Source of the DNA: SABI01 sp963677695
GTDB taxonomy: Bacteria > Spirochaetota > Spirochaetia > Sphaerochaetales > Sphaerochaetaceae
Assembly (NCBI GenBank): GCA_963677695.2
Contig: CAXXUJ010000001.1
Location: 1,736,001 to 1,800,000, forward strand
Direction: 5' to 3'
DNA length: 64,000 bases
Every line of letters starts with the position of its first letter. Position 1 is the stretch's first letter. Below the pieces are notes generated by a model that worked only from the letters and a program-made list of their open reading frames with translations, was not told where the DNA came from and searched no databases. A program made the position numbers and the translations under genes. This document shows positions 26,066-34,943 of this stretch, one piece after another.

Positions 26066-27467
26066 GCAAGACGGCTTTCTTACTATAGATAGAAAGGACG
26101 CTGAATATCGTCCTGTGAAGGATCGAATCAAAGACTTCGATGCTGTGGAGGGAATGCTCCCCCCTGAAGAAGTGCGGATCCAGTCTGACCGCTGTATGGA
26201 CTGCGGAATCCCCTTCTGTTCCATGTACGGCTGCCCCCTGGGCAACCGTATCCCCGACTATTCCGATCTGATCGGAAAAGGGAGATGGAAGGAAGCACTC
26301 GATCTCCTCGAGTCGACCAACAACTTCCCCGAGATCACCGGACGTATCTGTCCGGCTCTCTGTGAAGCTTCCTGTACCCTCAGTGTCGACTTCGGAGCAA
26401 ACACCTGTGAAGAGATCGAACTCGCCATCGCAGAGATGGGCTGGCGCCAGGGCTGGGTTGTACCCGATATCGCACCGGTGAAGACCGGTAAGAGAGTGGC
26501 AGTCATCGGTTCAGGTCCTGCGGGACTTGCCGCTGCACAGCAGCTCTGCAGAAAGGGTCATGAAGTTGTCGTATTCGAGAAATCGGACCGCATCGGCGGA
26601 CTCATGATGTACGGAATCCCCAACTTCAAGCTTGAAAAAGATGTGATCGAAAGACGCCTCGGGCAGATGAGAGCAGAAGGGGTGACCTTCGAAACAGAAG
26701 TGGAAGTCGGAAACGACCTCTCAGCTCACTATATTCTCAGCAAGTTCGATGCCGTTGCCATCACCACCGGTACCCCCCTTGCACGTGACCTTCCCATCAA
26801 GGGAAGAGAGAACAAGGGTATCTACCTTGCACTCGAGTACCTCACTCAGCAGACGAAGATGGTTCTCGGTGATACCGTAGCTCCTGAAGACTACATCGAC
26901 GCAAAGGACAAGAACGTTCTTGTCATCGGCGGAGGTGATACAGGAAGCGACTGTGTCGGTACCTCAATCAGACGCGGAGCGAAGTCGGTCACACAGATCG
27001 AGCTTCTCCCCAAGCCGCCTGAAAGTCGTGTCGCCACCAACCCGTGGCCCGAATGGCCGTTCATCCTGCGAACCAGTTCTTCCCACAAGGAAGGGGTTGA
27101 AAGACTCTGGTCGATCGGTTCCAAGGAATTCCTCGGCAAGGACGGAAACGTGAAACAGCTTTCAGCTGTGAAACTCGAATGGGAAGGAAGACAGTTCAAG
27201 GAAATTCCGGGAAGTGAATTCATCCTCGAAGCCGACCTCGTTCTCCTCTCCATGGGATTCGTCCCCTTCAAGGACTCTCCTCTCGTGAAGGAGTTCGGTC
27301 TTAATGTCGATGAGAGAGGAAACATCGCAGTCGACAAGGAGTACAAGACTTCAGTCGAGAAGATCTTCGCAGCAGGTGATGCCACCACAGGTGCATCTCT
27401 CGTTGTCCGTGCCATTGATCACGGCCGACGCTGTGCAGAGCATGTTGATGCATTCCTGAGCAGGTAA
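26058..27467 (+). CDS. gltD: glutamate synthase, small subunit
   Basis: 469 residues. It passes electrons from NAD(P)H through FAD and two 4Fe-4S clusters to GltB. N-terminal cluster cysteines are seen in CMDCGIPFCSMYGCPLGN and in GRICPALCEASC; the FAD loop is VIGSGPAGLAAAQQL and the NADPH loop is VIGGGDTGSDCVG. The start is ATG 26058, with GAGGAGG at 26045-26051 inside the end of gltB; a GTG further upstream (26037) has no ribosome site. A clear terminator follows. Confidence 0.96.
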   Translation: MGKQDGFLTIDRKDAEYRPVKDRIKDFDAVEGMLPPEEVRIQSDRCMDCGIPFCSMYGCPLGNRIPDYSDLIGKGRWKEALDLLESTNNFPEITGRICPALCEASCTLSVDFGANTCEEIELAIAEMGWRQGWVVPDIAPVKTGKRVAVIGSGPAGLAAAQQLCRKGHEVVVFEKSDRIGGLMMYGIPNFKLEKDVIERRLGQMRAEGVTFETEVEVGNDLSAHYILSKFDAVAITTGTPLARDLPIKGRENKGIYLALEYLTQQTKMVLGDTVAPEDYIDAKDKNVLVIGGGDTGSDCVGTSIRRGAKSVTQIELLPKPPESRVATNPWPEWPFILRTSSSHKEGVERLWSIGSKEFLGKDGNVKQLSAVKLEWEGRQFKEIPGSEFILEADLVLLSMGFVPFKDSPLVKEFGLNVDERGNIAVDKEYKTSVEKIFAAGDATTGASLVVRAIDHGRRCAEHVDAFLSR

Positions 27468-27497
27468 ACTTCTCAGTCTACTTACAACCGTGATATC

Positions 27498-27529
27498 ACA
27501 GCTCCCTGAAAAGGGAGCTGTACTGTTTT
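27498..27529 (+). terminator. rho-independent terminator of gltBD
   Basis: ACAGCTCCCT (27498-27507), loop GAAA, AGGGAGCTGT (27512-27521), then ACTGTTTT. Confidence 0.85.
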
Positions 27530-27591
27530 CTGAGTTCTATTCTTATTGAAAGCCTATAGATAAGAGGTATAATAGATAAAGGAGGCGGGCT

Positions 27592-28545
27592 GTGGATAAT
27601 GGTATGATAGACAGGGCTCAGGGAACTTTTATCGGTCAGGTCGCAGGTGACAACCTCGGTGCCCTGGTGGAATTCCGTTCGAAATCAACAATTGCTTCTC
27701 AGTATCCCGAGGGTATCAGAGAGATGGCTGACGGGGGGACGTGGTCGCTCATGGCAGGTCAGGCCACCGATGATTCTGAGCTAGCTCTCGCCCTTGCCCG
27801 TTCCATTGTCCGAAAAGGAGCGTATGATGAACCCGATGTACTGGAATCCTATATCAGGTGGTATGACTCTCCTCCCTTCGACTGCGGCAATACCGTTGCC
27901 ATGGGACTCACCGGAGATAAAAACTACGAATCGCAAGCCAACGGCGCTCTCATGAGAATCTCCCCGCTGGGAATCTACTGTGCGGGAAAAGGCTTCTCAG
28001 CTGAAGTGATGTATGACCTTGCATCGACAGATGCAGCGATGACGCATCCCCATAGAGTCTGTAGAGATATAAACCGGTTGTTTGTACGTGCCATTGCCTC
28101 TGCTGTAGAGCGGCCTCTCTCTCCTGAAGACCTCTACGCTATGATATGCGCCTGGTCTGAAGAGCCGGGAATAGATACAACAGTGAGAGCGTGGACTCAT
28201 GAAGGGAGAAAGCGTAAACCGGAAGATTACTCCTGCCTGATGGGACATGTGCGTATCGCATGGATCAATGCCCTGTATCAGCTTCTCCATACTCACAGCG
28301 TGGAAGATGCCATCTCGGATACGATCAGCGAGGGAGGCGATACCGACACCAATGCAGCTATCTGCGGAGCGCTGCTCGGCTCTCTATATGGGAAGTCCTC
28401 TCTCCCCGAAAGCTGGGTGGGTGTGTTAACCTCGTGCAGACCTTCATCAGAGGAGGTGAGGACACACCACCCGAGAGACAAAGAGTACTGGCCGAATGAT
28501 ATCCTCGACCTTGCAGTCTCCCTGCTGGAAGCAGGAAAAAAGTAG
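27592..28545 (+). CDS. ADP-ribosylglycohydrolase (DraG-like) family protein
   Basis: 317 residues from a GTG start with AAGGAGG seven bases upstream. Family enzymes remove ADP-ribose from proteins, nucleic acids or small molecules with two Mg2+/Mn2+ ions. Metal-binding motifs are seen at GQVAGDNLGALVEF, QATDDSELALALA and ISEGGDTDTNAAICGALLG. In diazotrophs DraG reactivates nitrogenase and is controlled by PII and AmtB, which are encoded 8 kb upstream here, but no DraT or nitrogenase genes are present, so another target is more likely. It has its own transcript after the gltBD terminator. The macro-domain gene at 37346 is another ADP-ribose-processing enzyme in the window. Confidence 0.88.
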   Translation: MDNGMIDRAQGTFIGQVAGDNLGALVEFRSKSTIASQYPEGIREMADGGTWSLMAGQATDDSELALALARSIVRKGAYDEPDVLESYIRWYDSPPFDCGNTVAMGLTGDKNYESQANGALMRISPLGIYCAGKGFSAEVMYDLASTDAAMTHPHRVCRDINRLFVRAIASAVERPLSPEDLYAMICAWSEEPGIDTTVRAWTHEGRKRKPEDYSCLMGHVRIAWINALYQLLHTHSVEDAISDTISEGGDTDTNAAICGALLGSLYGKSSLPESWVGVLTSCRPSSEEVRTHHPRDKEYWPNDILDLAVSLLEAGKK

Positions 28546-28725
28546 GAAGATCTTCCAGCTATGGTCAAGAAGGAGACACACCCCTGAGGAGGTTCCAGAT
28601 ATTATTCATCATGAACATAGAGACAGCCCTCCTTGAGGAGAGCTGTTTCATACACTGTCAATGTTCAAGGCACCTGCTATGTGGCCGCTGGACAGCAGGT
28701 TCCCTCAATGAGATGTTCAATGCCG

Positions 28726-29430
28726 TCAGAATGATCTGACAGCTCTGAATATAACTCCGAGGAACTCAGGAGAGGTTTCACTCGTTCCCCCGTTCCCTGC
28801 ACTGAGATAGGTTATCCAGCCGTTCTTCCAGCTGCTCGACCATAACTGAGTCCGTCCAGGATCATTGAAATCACTGAGTTCCTGTGAGATCAGGTTATTA
28901 TAGACAAGGAGAAGCTCATCGATGCTCGGCAGGAACCAGTCGTCATATCCGCCGTATGAGAGCTGGTCGCAGACAAGCGCGGGGTAGGGTCCATGATTCA
29001 CAGGATCCTCTCTTCCGAGGACGGTTACAATCTGCTCTGTATTCGCCTTGCCGGTTCCCACTATGAATCCTGTCTCTCCGACATCAATGCCATGACCTCC
29101 CCATTTCATCCATTCTATTTCCGTTTCTATCGGGGCTAATTCCATGAACCGCCATCCATCGGAGTAGGAGCCTTTATCGTAAAAGACGATTCCTCCTGCA
29201 GGACCGCGTTCACCGAGCTCATAGACCTGAACACTTTCCGGCTGAGGTGTGCTCTGCTGAACGGCCTGTTGTGCAGGCTGCTGCTGTGCAGGCTGCTCCT
29301 GAACGGCAGCCGGTTGTGCAGGGGCAGGGGCTGTTGTCTGAGGAGAAGTAGTCATCACCGGAAAGGTGAGACATCCGCTGAGCACAAAAATCATACTAAG
29401 AGCGAAGAGACCGAAAACAAAACGTTTCAT
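28726..29430 (-). CDS. lipoprotein with DUF1566/Lcl-type C-terminal domain
   Basis: 234 residues. Signal peptide with lipobox LSGC (Cys about 20), a Pro/Gln/Ala-rich linker of about 50 residues, then a C-terminal domain with GPAGGIVFYDKGSYSDGWRF, DDWFLPSIDELLLVYNN and an aromatic LWSSSWKNG segment. This is the Lcl/DUF1566 fold often seen in spirochaete lipoproteins. Function is unknown; surface adhesion is known for the Legionella member Lcl but should not be assumed here. RBS about GGAGGATTTTGA. The 180-base gap before it (28546-28725) holds two weak hairpins and no gene. Confidence 0.85.
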   Translation of the reverse strand: MKRFVFGLFALSMIFVLSGCLTFPVMTTSPQTTAPAPAQPAAVQEQPAQQQPAQQAVQQSTPQPESVQVYELGERGPAGGIVFYDKGSYSDGWRFMELAPIETEIEWMKWGGHGIDVGETGFIVGTGKANTEQIVTVLGREDPVNHGPYPALVCDQLSYGGYDDWFLPSIDELLLVYNNLISQELSDFNDPGRTQLWSSSWKNGWITYLSAGNGGTSETSPEFLGVIFRAVRSF

Positions 29431-29687
29431 TCAAAATCCTCCAAAAAAAGTGAGATTCAGGCTGGTTGGTGATTGGTCAGATGTTCCAAATTGAAGTGCA
29501 CTGTCATTCTCCTCACAGCGATACAAAAATACGACCTGAACTCATTATATCTCAGATATAAAGGTATGCATAATGAATAATGCACAAGATATGAAAAAAA
29601 TAGGTAGGAACGCTCTACGCCTGCATTCTTCTGCCACCCCCTGTGAGACCTTCATCCGCCTTCCTCATCAGAAATGACTTCAGTCAG
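29431..29687. other. intergenic stretch between the divergent lipoprotein and CsoR genes
   Basis: No convincing frame. AT-rich around 29540-29600. It must contain the minus-strand promoter of the lipoprotein gene, which I cannot fix. Confidence 0.4.
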
Positions 29688-29737
29688 TTGACTTCTCCTC
29701 TCTCTCTTACTATACTAAATATACTGTAGGGGGGTAT
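29688..29737 (+). promoter_or_regulatory. copper operon promoter and CsoR-type operator
   Basis: TTGACT (29688-29693), 17-base spacer, TATACT (29711-29716). Directly downstream ATACTGTAGGGGGGTAT (29721-29737) resembles the Bacillus CsoR operator (ATAC...GGGGGTAT), and contains the G-rich ribosome site of the first gene, so repressor binding would block the transcript at its start. Confidence 0.75.
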
Positions 29738-29740
29738 TGT

Positions 29741-30037
29741 ATGGAACATTCCTGTCATCCGGAAACAGCACACCATTCGCCTGAGGCGAAGAAAAAGATG
29801 ATCAGCCGACTTAAAAGAATTGAGGGGCAAATCAGGGGTATAGCAAAAATGATAGACAACGACGTCTACTGCGACGATGTCCTTCACCAGTTCATGGCTG
29901 TGGACTCAGCACTCATCGGGGTGAAGACCCAGCTCCTTGAAGCGCACATGAAAAGCTGCGTGATCGAGCAGATTCGTGACGGAAGGGACGAGGTCGTCGA
30001 TGAACTTCTTGTCACGATAAAGAAGATGACCAAGTAG
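29741..30037 (+). CDS. csoR: copper-sensing repressor, CsoR family
   Basis: 98 residues, all helical. The Cu(I) ligands of CsoR are present with exact spacing: Cys44, His69 and Cys73 (known CsoR C36/H61/C65). An extra N-terminal segment MEHSCHPETAHH carries Cys and three His and could bind metal too. The protein represses the operon until Cu(I) binds. copA follows after nine bases. The GGGGGG ribosome site lies inside the proposed operator. Confidence 0.93.
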   Translation: MEHSCHPETAHHSPEAKKKMISRLKRIEGQIRGIAKMIDNDVYCDDVLHQFMAVDSALIGVKTQLLEAHMKSCVIEQIRDGRDEVVDELLVTIKKMTK

Positions 30038-30046
30038 GAGAAGAGT

Positions 30047-32491
30047 ATGGAGACGGTACAGATTCAGGTAGAAGGAATGACATGTGCATCCTGTGTCGCC
30101 CATGTTGAGAAAGGAATCAAGGGCGGTACCGGTATCGATATGGCTGCTGTGAACCTTGCCACAGAGAAGGCTACAGTCAGTTTTGACCCGAAAGTGACGG
30201 GTATAGATGAGATTATTGACCATATAAAGGATGCAGGGTACGGAGCCCACATCGCAAAGGATGATGAAGAAGCAGAGAAGAAGAAGGCTCACACTCAGAA
30301 ACTGAAGAGAGAAACGATTCTTTCTGCCATTCTCGCTTCTCCTCTCGTTCTTGCCATGATCGCGGGTATTGCAGGTATTGAAGCACTCATGTTCCTCCAT
30401 AATCCCATTCTTCAGTTTGTCCTCGCTACGCCGGTTCAGTTCTATATCGCACGACGCTTCTATGTCGTGGCATACAAGACTGTGAAAGCGGGAAATCCCG
30501 GCATGGACGTCCTCGTAGCGCTGGGAACAAGCGCTGCGTACCTGTTCAGCGTATTCAATGCATTCTTTGCACCCTTGGCGGGTGTCGAGTCCTCAGGACT
30601 CTACTTCGAAGCATCTGCTGTGATCATTACCCTCGTCCTGTTCGGCCGCTACCTTGAAGATATGGCGAAGGGAAAGACAAGTGAAGCCCTCAAGCGTCTG
30701 ATGGACCTTCAGCCCAAGAGTGCGCGGGTAAGACGAGACGGACAGGAACTTGACCTGCCCCTCAGTGATATCGTTCCCGGAGACCTCGTACTCGTACGTC
30801 CGGGAGAAAGAATTCCCGTCGACGGCCTTGTGAGAAGCGGAGCAACCGCAGTTGATGAAAGCGCCCTCACAGGGGAGAGCATGCCTGTTGAAAAGAGTAT
30901 AGGTGACTCTGTCCTGAGCGGATCGCTGAACAGCTACGGAGCTTTAGAGATCGAAGCTGAGCATACTGGGAAGGATTCAGTCTTCGCCCGTATCATTCAG
31001 ATCGTGGAAGAGGCACAGGGGAGCAAGTCACCCATTCAGGAACTCGCCGACAAAGTTGCAGCCGTCTTCGTCCCCGTAGTCCTCTCCATAGCAGTGATCA
31101 CCTTTCTTATCTGGGCGTTTGTCTTCTCAAGCGTCACTCAGGGAATCATCTCAGCCGTAGCTATCCTGGTCATTGCCTGTCCCTGTGCTCTTGGGCTTGC
31201 AACCCCGACAGCTATCATGGTGTCCACCGGTGTAGGAGCCCAGAGAGGTATTCTGATCAGAAACGGAAAAGTCCTTCAGCAGATGGAGAAGGTGAAGACC
31301 ATCGTCTTCGACAAGACCGGTACCATCACAAAAGGAAAGCCCGAGGTGAACCAGTTCATCCTTCTCGGTTCAGGAGATAAGAAGCATCTGCTGCAGGTTG
31401 CCTCAAGCCTGGAAAACACGAGCGAACATCCCCTCGGCAAGGCGATTGTCGAGTACGGAAAGAGTCAGGGTGCAGAGATTTCAGATCTTGAAGAGTTCTC
31501 GGCCGTCCCCGGCCGTGGTGTCAGGGGTGTTCTTGATGGAGACGAGTACTTTGTGGGAACTGAGAGATTCATGAGTGAAAATGGAATATCCACCTCCTCC
31601 TATGCCGATAGAAAATCTGCTTTGGAGGAAGAAGGCAACACCGTGATGATCCTTTCCACCGCTGATGAAGCACTTGCTCTGATCAGTGTCTCGGACATGA
31701 TCAAAGAGAGTTCGCTCGAAAGCATCAACAGGCTGAAACAGCAGGGTGTGAAGGTTGTCATGATCACAGGCGACAACAAGAGAACCGCTGCCGCTATTGC
31801 AAAGAAGGCGGGGATCGACCATGTGCTCAGTGAAGTACTTCCCGAAGGAAAGGCCGAGCAGATCGAGATCCTGAAAAGGGAAGGAAACGTTGTCGCCATG
31901 GTCGGTGACGGAGTGAATGATGCTCCCGCCCTTGCCACTGCCGATATCGGAATCGCAATGGCAGAAGGAAGCGATATCGCAATGGAATCAAGCGATATCA
32001 CATTGATGAGGAGTGACCTTGCCGAAGTCTCCGTAGCCCTCGAACTATCGAGAAGAACGATGAACAAGATCAGGCAGAACCTCTTCTGGGCCTTCTTTTA
32101 TAACGCACTGGGAATCCCGTTCGCAGGACTCGGTTTCCTCAACCCGATGATAGCCGGAGCAGCAATGGCATTCTCTTCAGTGTCCGTGGTGTCGAACTCA
32201 CTGACTCTGAAAAGGTTTGCCTCGCACAAAGAGAAAAAGAATCATACAGCAACCACCAGTGAGGTGGATACTATAGATCAAGGAGAAAAGAATATGGTGA
32301 TACATGTAGAAGGAATGACCTGCAACCACTGCAAGATGCATGTGGAAAAAGCAGTTGCAGCAGTCGACGGAGTCGAGCAGGCAGTTGTCTCGCTCGAAAA
32401 TAAGAATGTGACCGTCACATTCTCATCCGGTAAGGAGAATGAGGAAGCAGCCCGCAAGGCGATAACAGAAGCAGGATACACTCCTGTATAA
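30047..32491 (+). CDS. copA: Cu(I)-exporting P-type ATPase with an N- and a C-terminal metal-binding domain
   Basis: 814 residues. Order: N-terminal HMA domain (GMTCASC), eight membrane helices, actuator domain (TGESMPVEK), CPC copper site (ACPCALGLATPTA), phosphorylation motif DKTGTITKG, HPLG, GDGVNDAP, then a second HMA domain (GMTCNHC) after the last helices. It exports Cu(I) using ATP. The C-terminal HMA is unusual and is joined by a polar linker (SHKEKKNHTATTSEVD); the ribosome site AAGGAG at 32280-32285 before Met750 suggests it is also made alone. Confidence 0.95.
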   Translation: METVQIQVEGMTCASCVAHVEKGIKGGTGIDMAAVNLATEKATVSFDPKVTGIDEIIDHIKDAGYGAHIAKDDEEAEKKKAHTQKLKRETILSAILASPLVLAMIAGIAGIEALMFLHNPILQFVLATPVQFYIARRFYVVAYKTVKAGNPGMDVLVALGTSAAYLFSVFNAFFAPLAGVESSGLYFEASAVIITLVLFGRYLEDMAKGKTSEALKRLMDLQPKSARVRRDGQELDLPLSDIVPGDLVLVRPGERIPVDGLVRSGATAVDESALTGESMPVEKSIGDSVLSGSLNSYGALEIEAEHTGKDSVFARIIQIVEEAQGSKSPIQELADKVAAVFVPVVLSIAVITFLIWAFVFSSVTQGIISAVAILVIACPCALGLATPTAIMVSTGVGAQRGILIRNGKVLQQMEKVKTIVFDKTGTITKGKPEVNQFILLGSGDKKHLLQVASSLENTSEHPLGKAIVEYGKSQGAEISDLEEFSAVPGRGVRGVLDGDEYFVGTERFMSENGISTSSYADRKSALEEEGNTVMILSTADEALALISVSDMIKESSLESINRLKQQGVKVVMITGDNKRTAAAIAKKAGIDHVLSEVLPEGKAEQIEILKREGNVVAMVGDGVNDAPALATADIGIAMAEGSDIAMESSDITLMRSDLAEVSVALELSRRTMNKIRQNLFWAFFYNALGIPFAGLGFLNPMIAGAAMAFSSVSVVSNSLTLKRFASHKEKKNHTATTSEVDTIDQGEKNMVIHVEGMTCNHCKMHVEKAVAAVDGVEQAVVSLENKNVTVTFSSGKENEEAARKAITEAGYTPV
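32294..32491 (+). CDS. possible internal translation product: CopZ-like copper chaperone
   Basis: In frame with copA (its codon 750). ATG at 32294 with AAGGAG eight bases upstream would yield a 65-residue protein consisting of exactly one HMA domain (VEGMTCNHCKMHVEK), the size of CopZ. Internal initiation is an inference from the ribosome site and domain limits; it could also be a relic of a recent copA-copZ fusion. Confidence 0.45.
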   Translation: MVIHVEGMTCNHCKMHVEKAVAAVDGVEQAVVSLENKNVTVTFSSGKENEEAARKAITEAGYTPV

Positions 32492-32689
32492 ATAGCATAT
32501 CTCGGGAGGATTCTGTGATAGCTCAGCGAGTGTGTCGCGGGATCCTCTGAGACTCTTCAGCTGCAGTGACGAAATGTCCACGACTTTGAACTCACTGCAC
32601 CCGAAGAATTATCAAATGTGTCATATATTGTGACACTTATTTCCTGTTTAAATAAATGATTGCATAAAATTGAATATGTGATGTAAGAT
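32492..32689 (+). promoter_or_regulatory. intergenic region with palindrome and promoter of the next lipoprotein gene
   Basis: No gene seen. A spaced inverted repeat GTGTCA-N7-TGACAC lies at 32618-32636, 24 bases before a possible promoter (TTGCAT 32660-32665, 18-base spacer, TAAGAT 32684-32689). It could be an operator or activator site; the binding protein is unknown. Confidence 0.45.
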
Positions 32690-32797
32690 AGCTGTGTCAT
32701 ACCATGAATATCTTCAGGAATCAGGCATCAATTGAGTTTCGTAGAGTACAAACATGAAGATCAGAGTACACATGAAGTATGATCCAGGAGGTATTCT

Positions 32798-33541
32798 ATG
32801 AAAAAAATCACGATCTCTGTCCTTGCCGTTGTGGCAATGATCCTGCTGCTCGCAGGATGTGCGGTGAAAGCCGATATCATACCAGATGAAGATATTCTCA
32901 TGGCGGAAACACGTTCAGCTGTTTCAAAGAGTTCTGCAAAGCAGGACGTATCAGCAACAGTGACACTGTATCAGCTGTATGATGTATATGATGAGGCAGG
33001 AAATCTGATTGAAGACAGAGTTATAGATGAACCGAAAGGTAATAGCAATCATACAAAAGTGCTTGAAGAACACCTGTACACTCTTGATCAGTTTATCGGA
33101 GGTTATCCACTAGGCAGTGTTGATTCAGAATGGAATATGGTTGCAGGTACTCAGGTCTCAATGACGAATAAGACCAATTACAATCTTGATCCGGTTACGT
33201 ATGACCTGTGGGGTTCAAATCATAGCGTGATTGATTTTGTGAATGCAGAGGGAGCTACCGTTCTTACCTTGCAGGCAAATGGAACACTGAAGGGTAATCT
33301 TCTTGCAGGTGCTGATATAGAGATGAACTGGGTGGTAAAACATAGTCTTGGTTCGAAGGTGAAGGGAACAGGAAAGATTACCGGAACCTTCCAATGGTAT
33401 TACTTAGATGATATTTCTACTGTGTTGGATCCTGTTGAGTATGGTACACTTGATTACGCCCTGACTTCGGACGAATTGGCAGGTCTGAACCTGATTCCTA
33501 GAGGTACCTTCACCATGGAAGGAACTATCAGAGAAAAATAG
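32798..33541 (+). CDS. hypothetical lipoprotein
   Basis: 247 residues. Signal peptide with lipobox LLAGC. The mature part is rich in beta-strand-like Thr/Val/Asn stretches (SATVTLYQLYDVYDEAGNL, KTNYNLDPVTYDLW) and ends GTFTMEGTIREK. I do not recognise a domain. Ribosome site AGGAGG. Its base composition is a little more AT-rich than its neighbours. It is probably anchored in the outer or inner membrane; nothing in the context gives its job. Confidence 0.75.
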   Translation: MKKITISVLAVVAMILLLAGCAVKADIIPDEDILMAETRSAVSKSSAKQDVSATVTLYQLYDVYDEAGNLIEDRVIDEPKGNSNHTKVLEEHLYTLDQFIGGYPLGSVDSEWNMVAGTQVSMTNKTNYNLDPVTYDLWGSNHSVIDFVNAEGATVLTLQANGTLKGNLLAGADIEMNWVVKHSLGSKVKGTGKITGTFQWYYLDDISTVLDPVEYGTLDYALTSDELAGLNLIPRGTFTMEGTIREK

Positions 33542-33618
33542 TTCCCGGCAGAGATAGCTTTTCACTCTTGACAGAATTGTTAAAAGTGTATTGTATTAGA
33601 TAAAACATTATTAATTAC

Positions 33619-33746
33619 GTTCTTCAGGGTCAGGTGAAATTCCTTACCGGCGGTAGATATCCTTTGTGGTATGAGCCCGCGAGCTCGAGAGAGTTGATTC
33701 GGTCAGATTCCGAAGCCGACAGTTACAGTCTGGATGGAAGAAGAAC
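33619..33746 (+). promoter_or_regulatory. FMN riboswitch (RFN element)
   Basis: Conserved pieces are in order: AGGGTCAGGTGAAATTCC, TACCGGCGGTA, GAGCCCGCGAG, GATTCGGTCAGATTCCG, AAGCCGACAGT and AGTCTGGATGGAAGAAGAA. The closing P1 stem is GTTCTTC (33619-33625) with GAAGAAC (33740-33746). It controls the riboflavin operon. Confidence 0.95.
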
Positions 33747-33801
33747 AGCGCATGTGTTCTATACACCCATGGTGTATTCTATGTATCCGCTTTCATAAAA
33801 G

Positions 33802-33832
33802 AACCCCTGGAGAACTATCTTCGGGGGTTTTT
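33802..33832 (+). terminator. riboswitch expression platform: terminator that also sequesters the ribD ribosome site
   Basis: AACCCC (33802-33807) pairs with GGGGTT (33824-33829), followed by TTTC and then at once the ribD ATG (33834). The only Shine-Dalgarno candidate, GGGGG at 33823-33827, is inside the stem. Confidence 0.75.
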
Positions 33833-33833
33833 C

Positions 33834-34943
33834 ATGGTTTCAGACCATACCTACATGAATATCGCACTTGAGGCAGCTCTGAAAGGGGCCGGCTGGACAC
33901 GGCCCAATCCCCTTGTCGGAGCTGTCATAGTCAAAGACGGGGAGATCCTCTCTACGGGGTGGCATGAAAAGTGGGGTGGACCCCACGCAGAAGTGAATGC
34001 CCTCAGGAAGGTTTCTGCTTCGCCCGAAGGGGCGACAATGTATGTCACTCTCGAACCTTGTTCCCATCATGGGAAGACTCCTCCCTGTTGTGAAGCGATT
34101 GTGAGGGCAGGTATCAAGAGGGTGGTGTGTCCTTTAGAGGACCCGAACCCTCTGGTGGGTGGGAAGGGGTTTGCCTACCTGAGAGAGCATGGGGTTCAGG
34201 TCGAGGTCGGTCTCCTCGAGGAGGAGGCACGGAAGATCAATTCTGTATTCCTCCACTTCCTGAAAACCTCCCGTCCGTTTGTCACAGTGAAGACAGCCAT
34301 GAGTCTGGACGGAAAGATCGCGACTGCCACCGGCAACAGCCGCTGGATCTCTTCGGTTGAATCGAGAGCCTATGTGCATACCCTGCGACATGAGAACGCA
34401 GCTATCGCAGTGGGAGTGAATACCCTTCTCAGTGATGACTCTCTGCTCACCACACGCCTCGATGGTACAGCGGGGCGCAATCCTTTAAGGATCGTATTCG
34501 ACTCAACAGGACGCACTCCACTTGATGCTCAGGTATTTAAGACTATCGAGCTTGCTCCTCTTCTTATCATTTCAACTCAGGCACTCTCTGAAAAGCGAAA
34601 GAGGGAGTATGAAAAAGCAGGTGCTGAGGTGCTCATAATCGATACTGTTAACAGTGCCGATATGGTTTCCAAGTCCCTTTCAGCCCTGGGGAAGCGCAAT
34701 ATTGACAGTCTCCTCGTTGAAGGAGGGGGAACCCTCATCGAATCCTTTGTTCGCGCCGATTCCGTAGACAGATATATCACCCACATAGCTCCCATGATCA
34801 TCGGAGGAAAGGATGCCCCCTCACCCGTGGGTGGGGAAGGGATAGATTCACTCAATGATGCCGCCCGCTTTTCCGATATCGAAGTACAGAGGATGGGTGA
34901 AGATATCGTCGTGTTCGCAACTGTAAGAAAGGGGAATAAGTAG
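33834..34943 (+). CDS. ribD: riboflavin biosynthesis deaminase/reductase
   Basis: 369 residues. N-terminal Zn deaminase domain (GPHAEVNAL and EPCSHHGKTPPC) and C-terminal reductase domain (VKTAMSLDGKIAT, ISSVESRAYVHTLRH, LVEGGGTLIESF). It carries out the second and third steps after GTP ring opening. It begins directly after the riboswitch terminator, with translation apparently dependent on the open form of that hairpin. The next gene starts immediately after its stop codon. Confidence 0.96.
   Translation: MVSDHTYMNIALEAALKGAGWTRPNPLVGAVIVKDGEILSTGWHEKWGGPHAEVNALRKVSASPEGATMYVTLEPCSHHGKTPPCCEAIVRAGIKRVVCPLEDPNPLVGGKGFAYLREHGVQVEVGLLEEEARKINSVFLHFLKTSRPFVTVKTAMSLDGKIATATGNSRWISSVESRAYVHTLRHENAAIAVGVNTLLSDDSLLTTRLDGTAGRNPLRIVFDSTGRTPLDAQVFKTIELAPLLIISTQALSEKRKREYEKAGAEVLIIDTVNSADMVSKSLSALGKRNIDSLLVEGGGTLIESFVRADSVDRYITHIAPMIIGGKDAPSPVGGEGIDSLNDAARFSDIEVQRMGEDIVVFATVRKGNK

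Noticed and set aside
27592..28545. DraG as evidence of nitrogen fixation
   Set aside because: No nitrogenase, DraT or other nif gene in the window; the family has many other targets.
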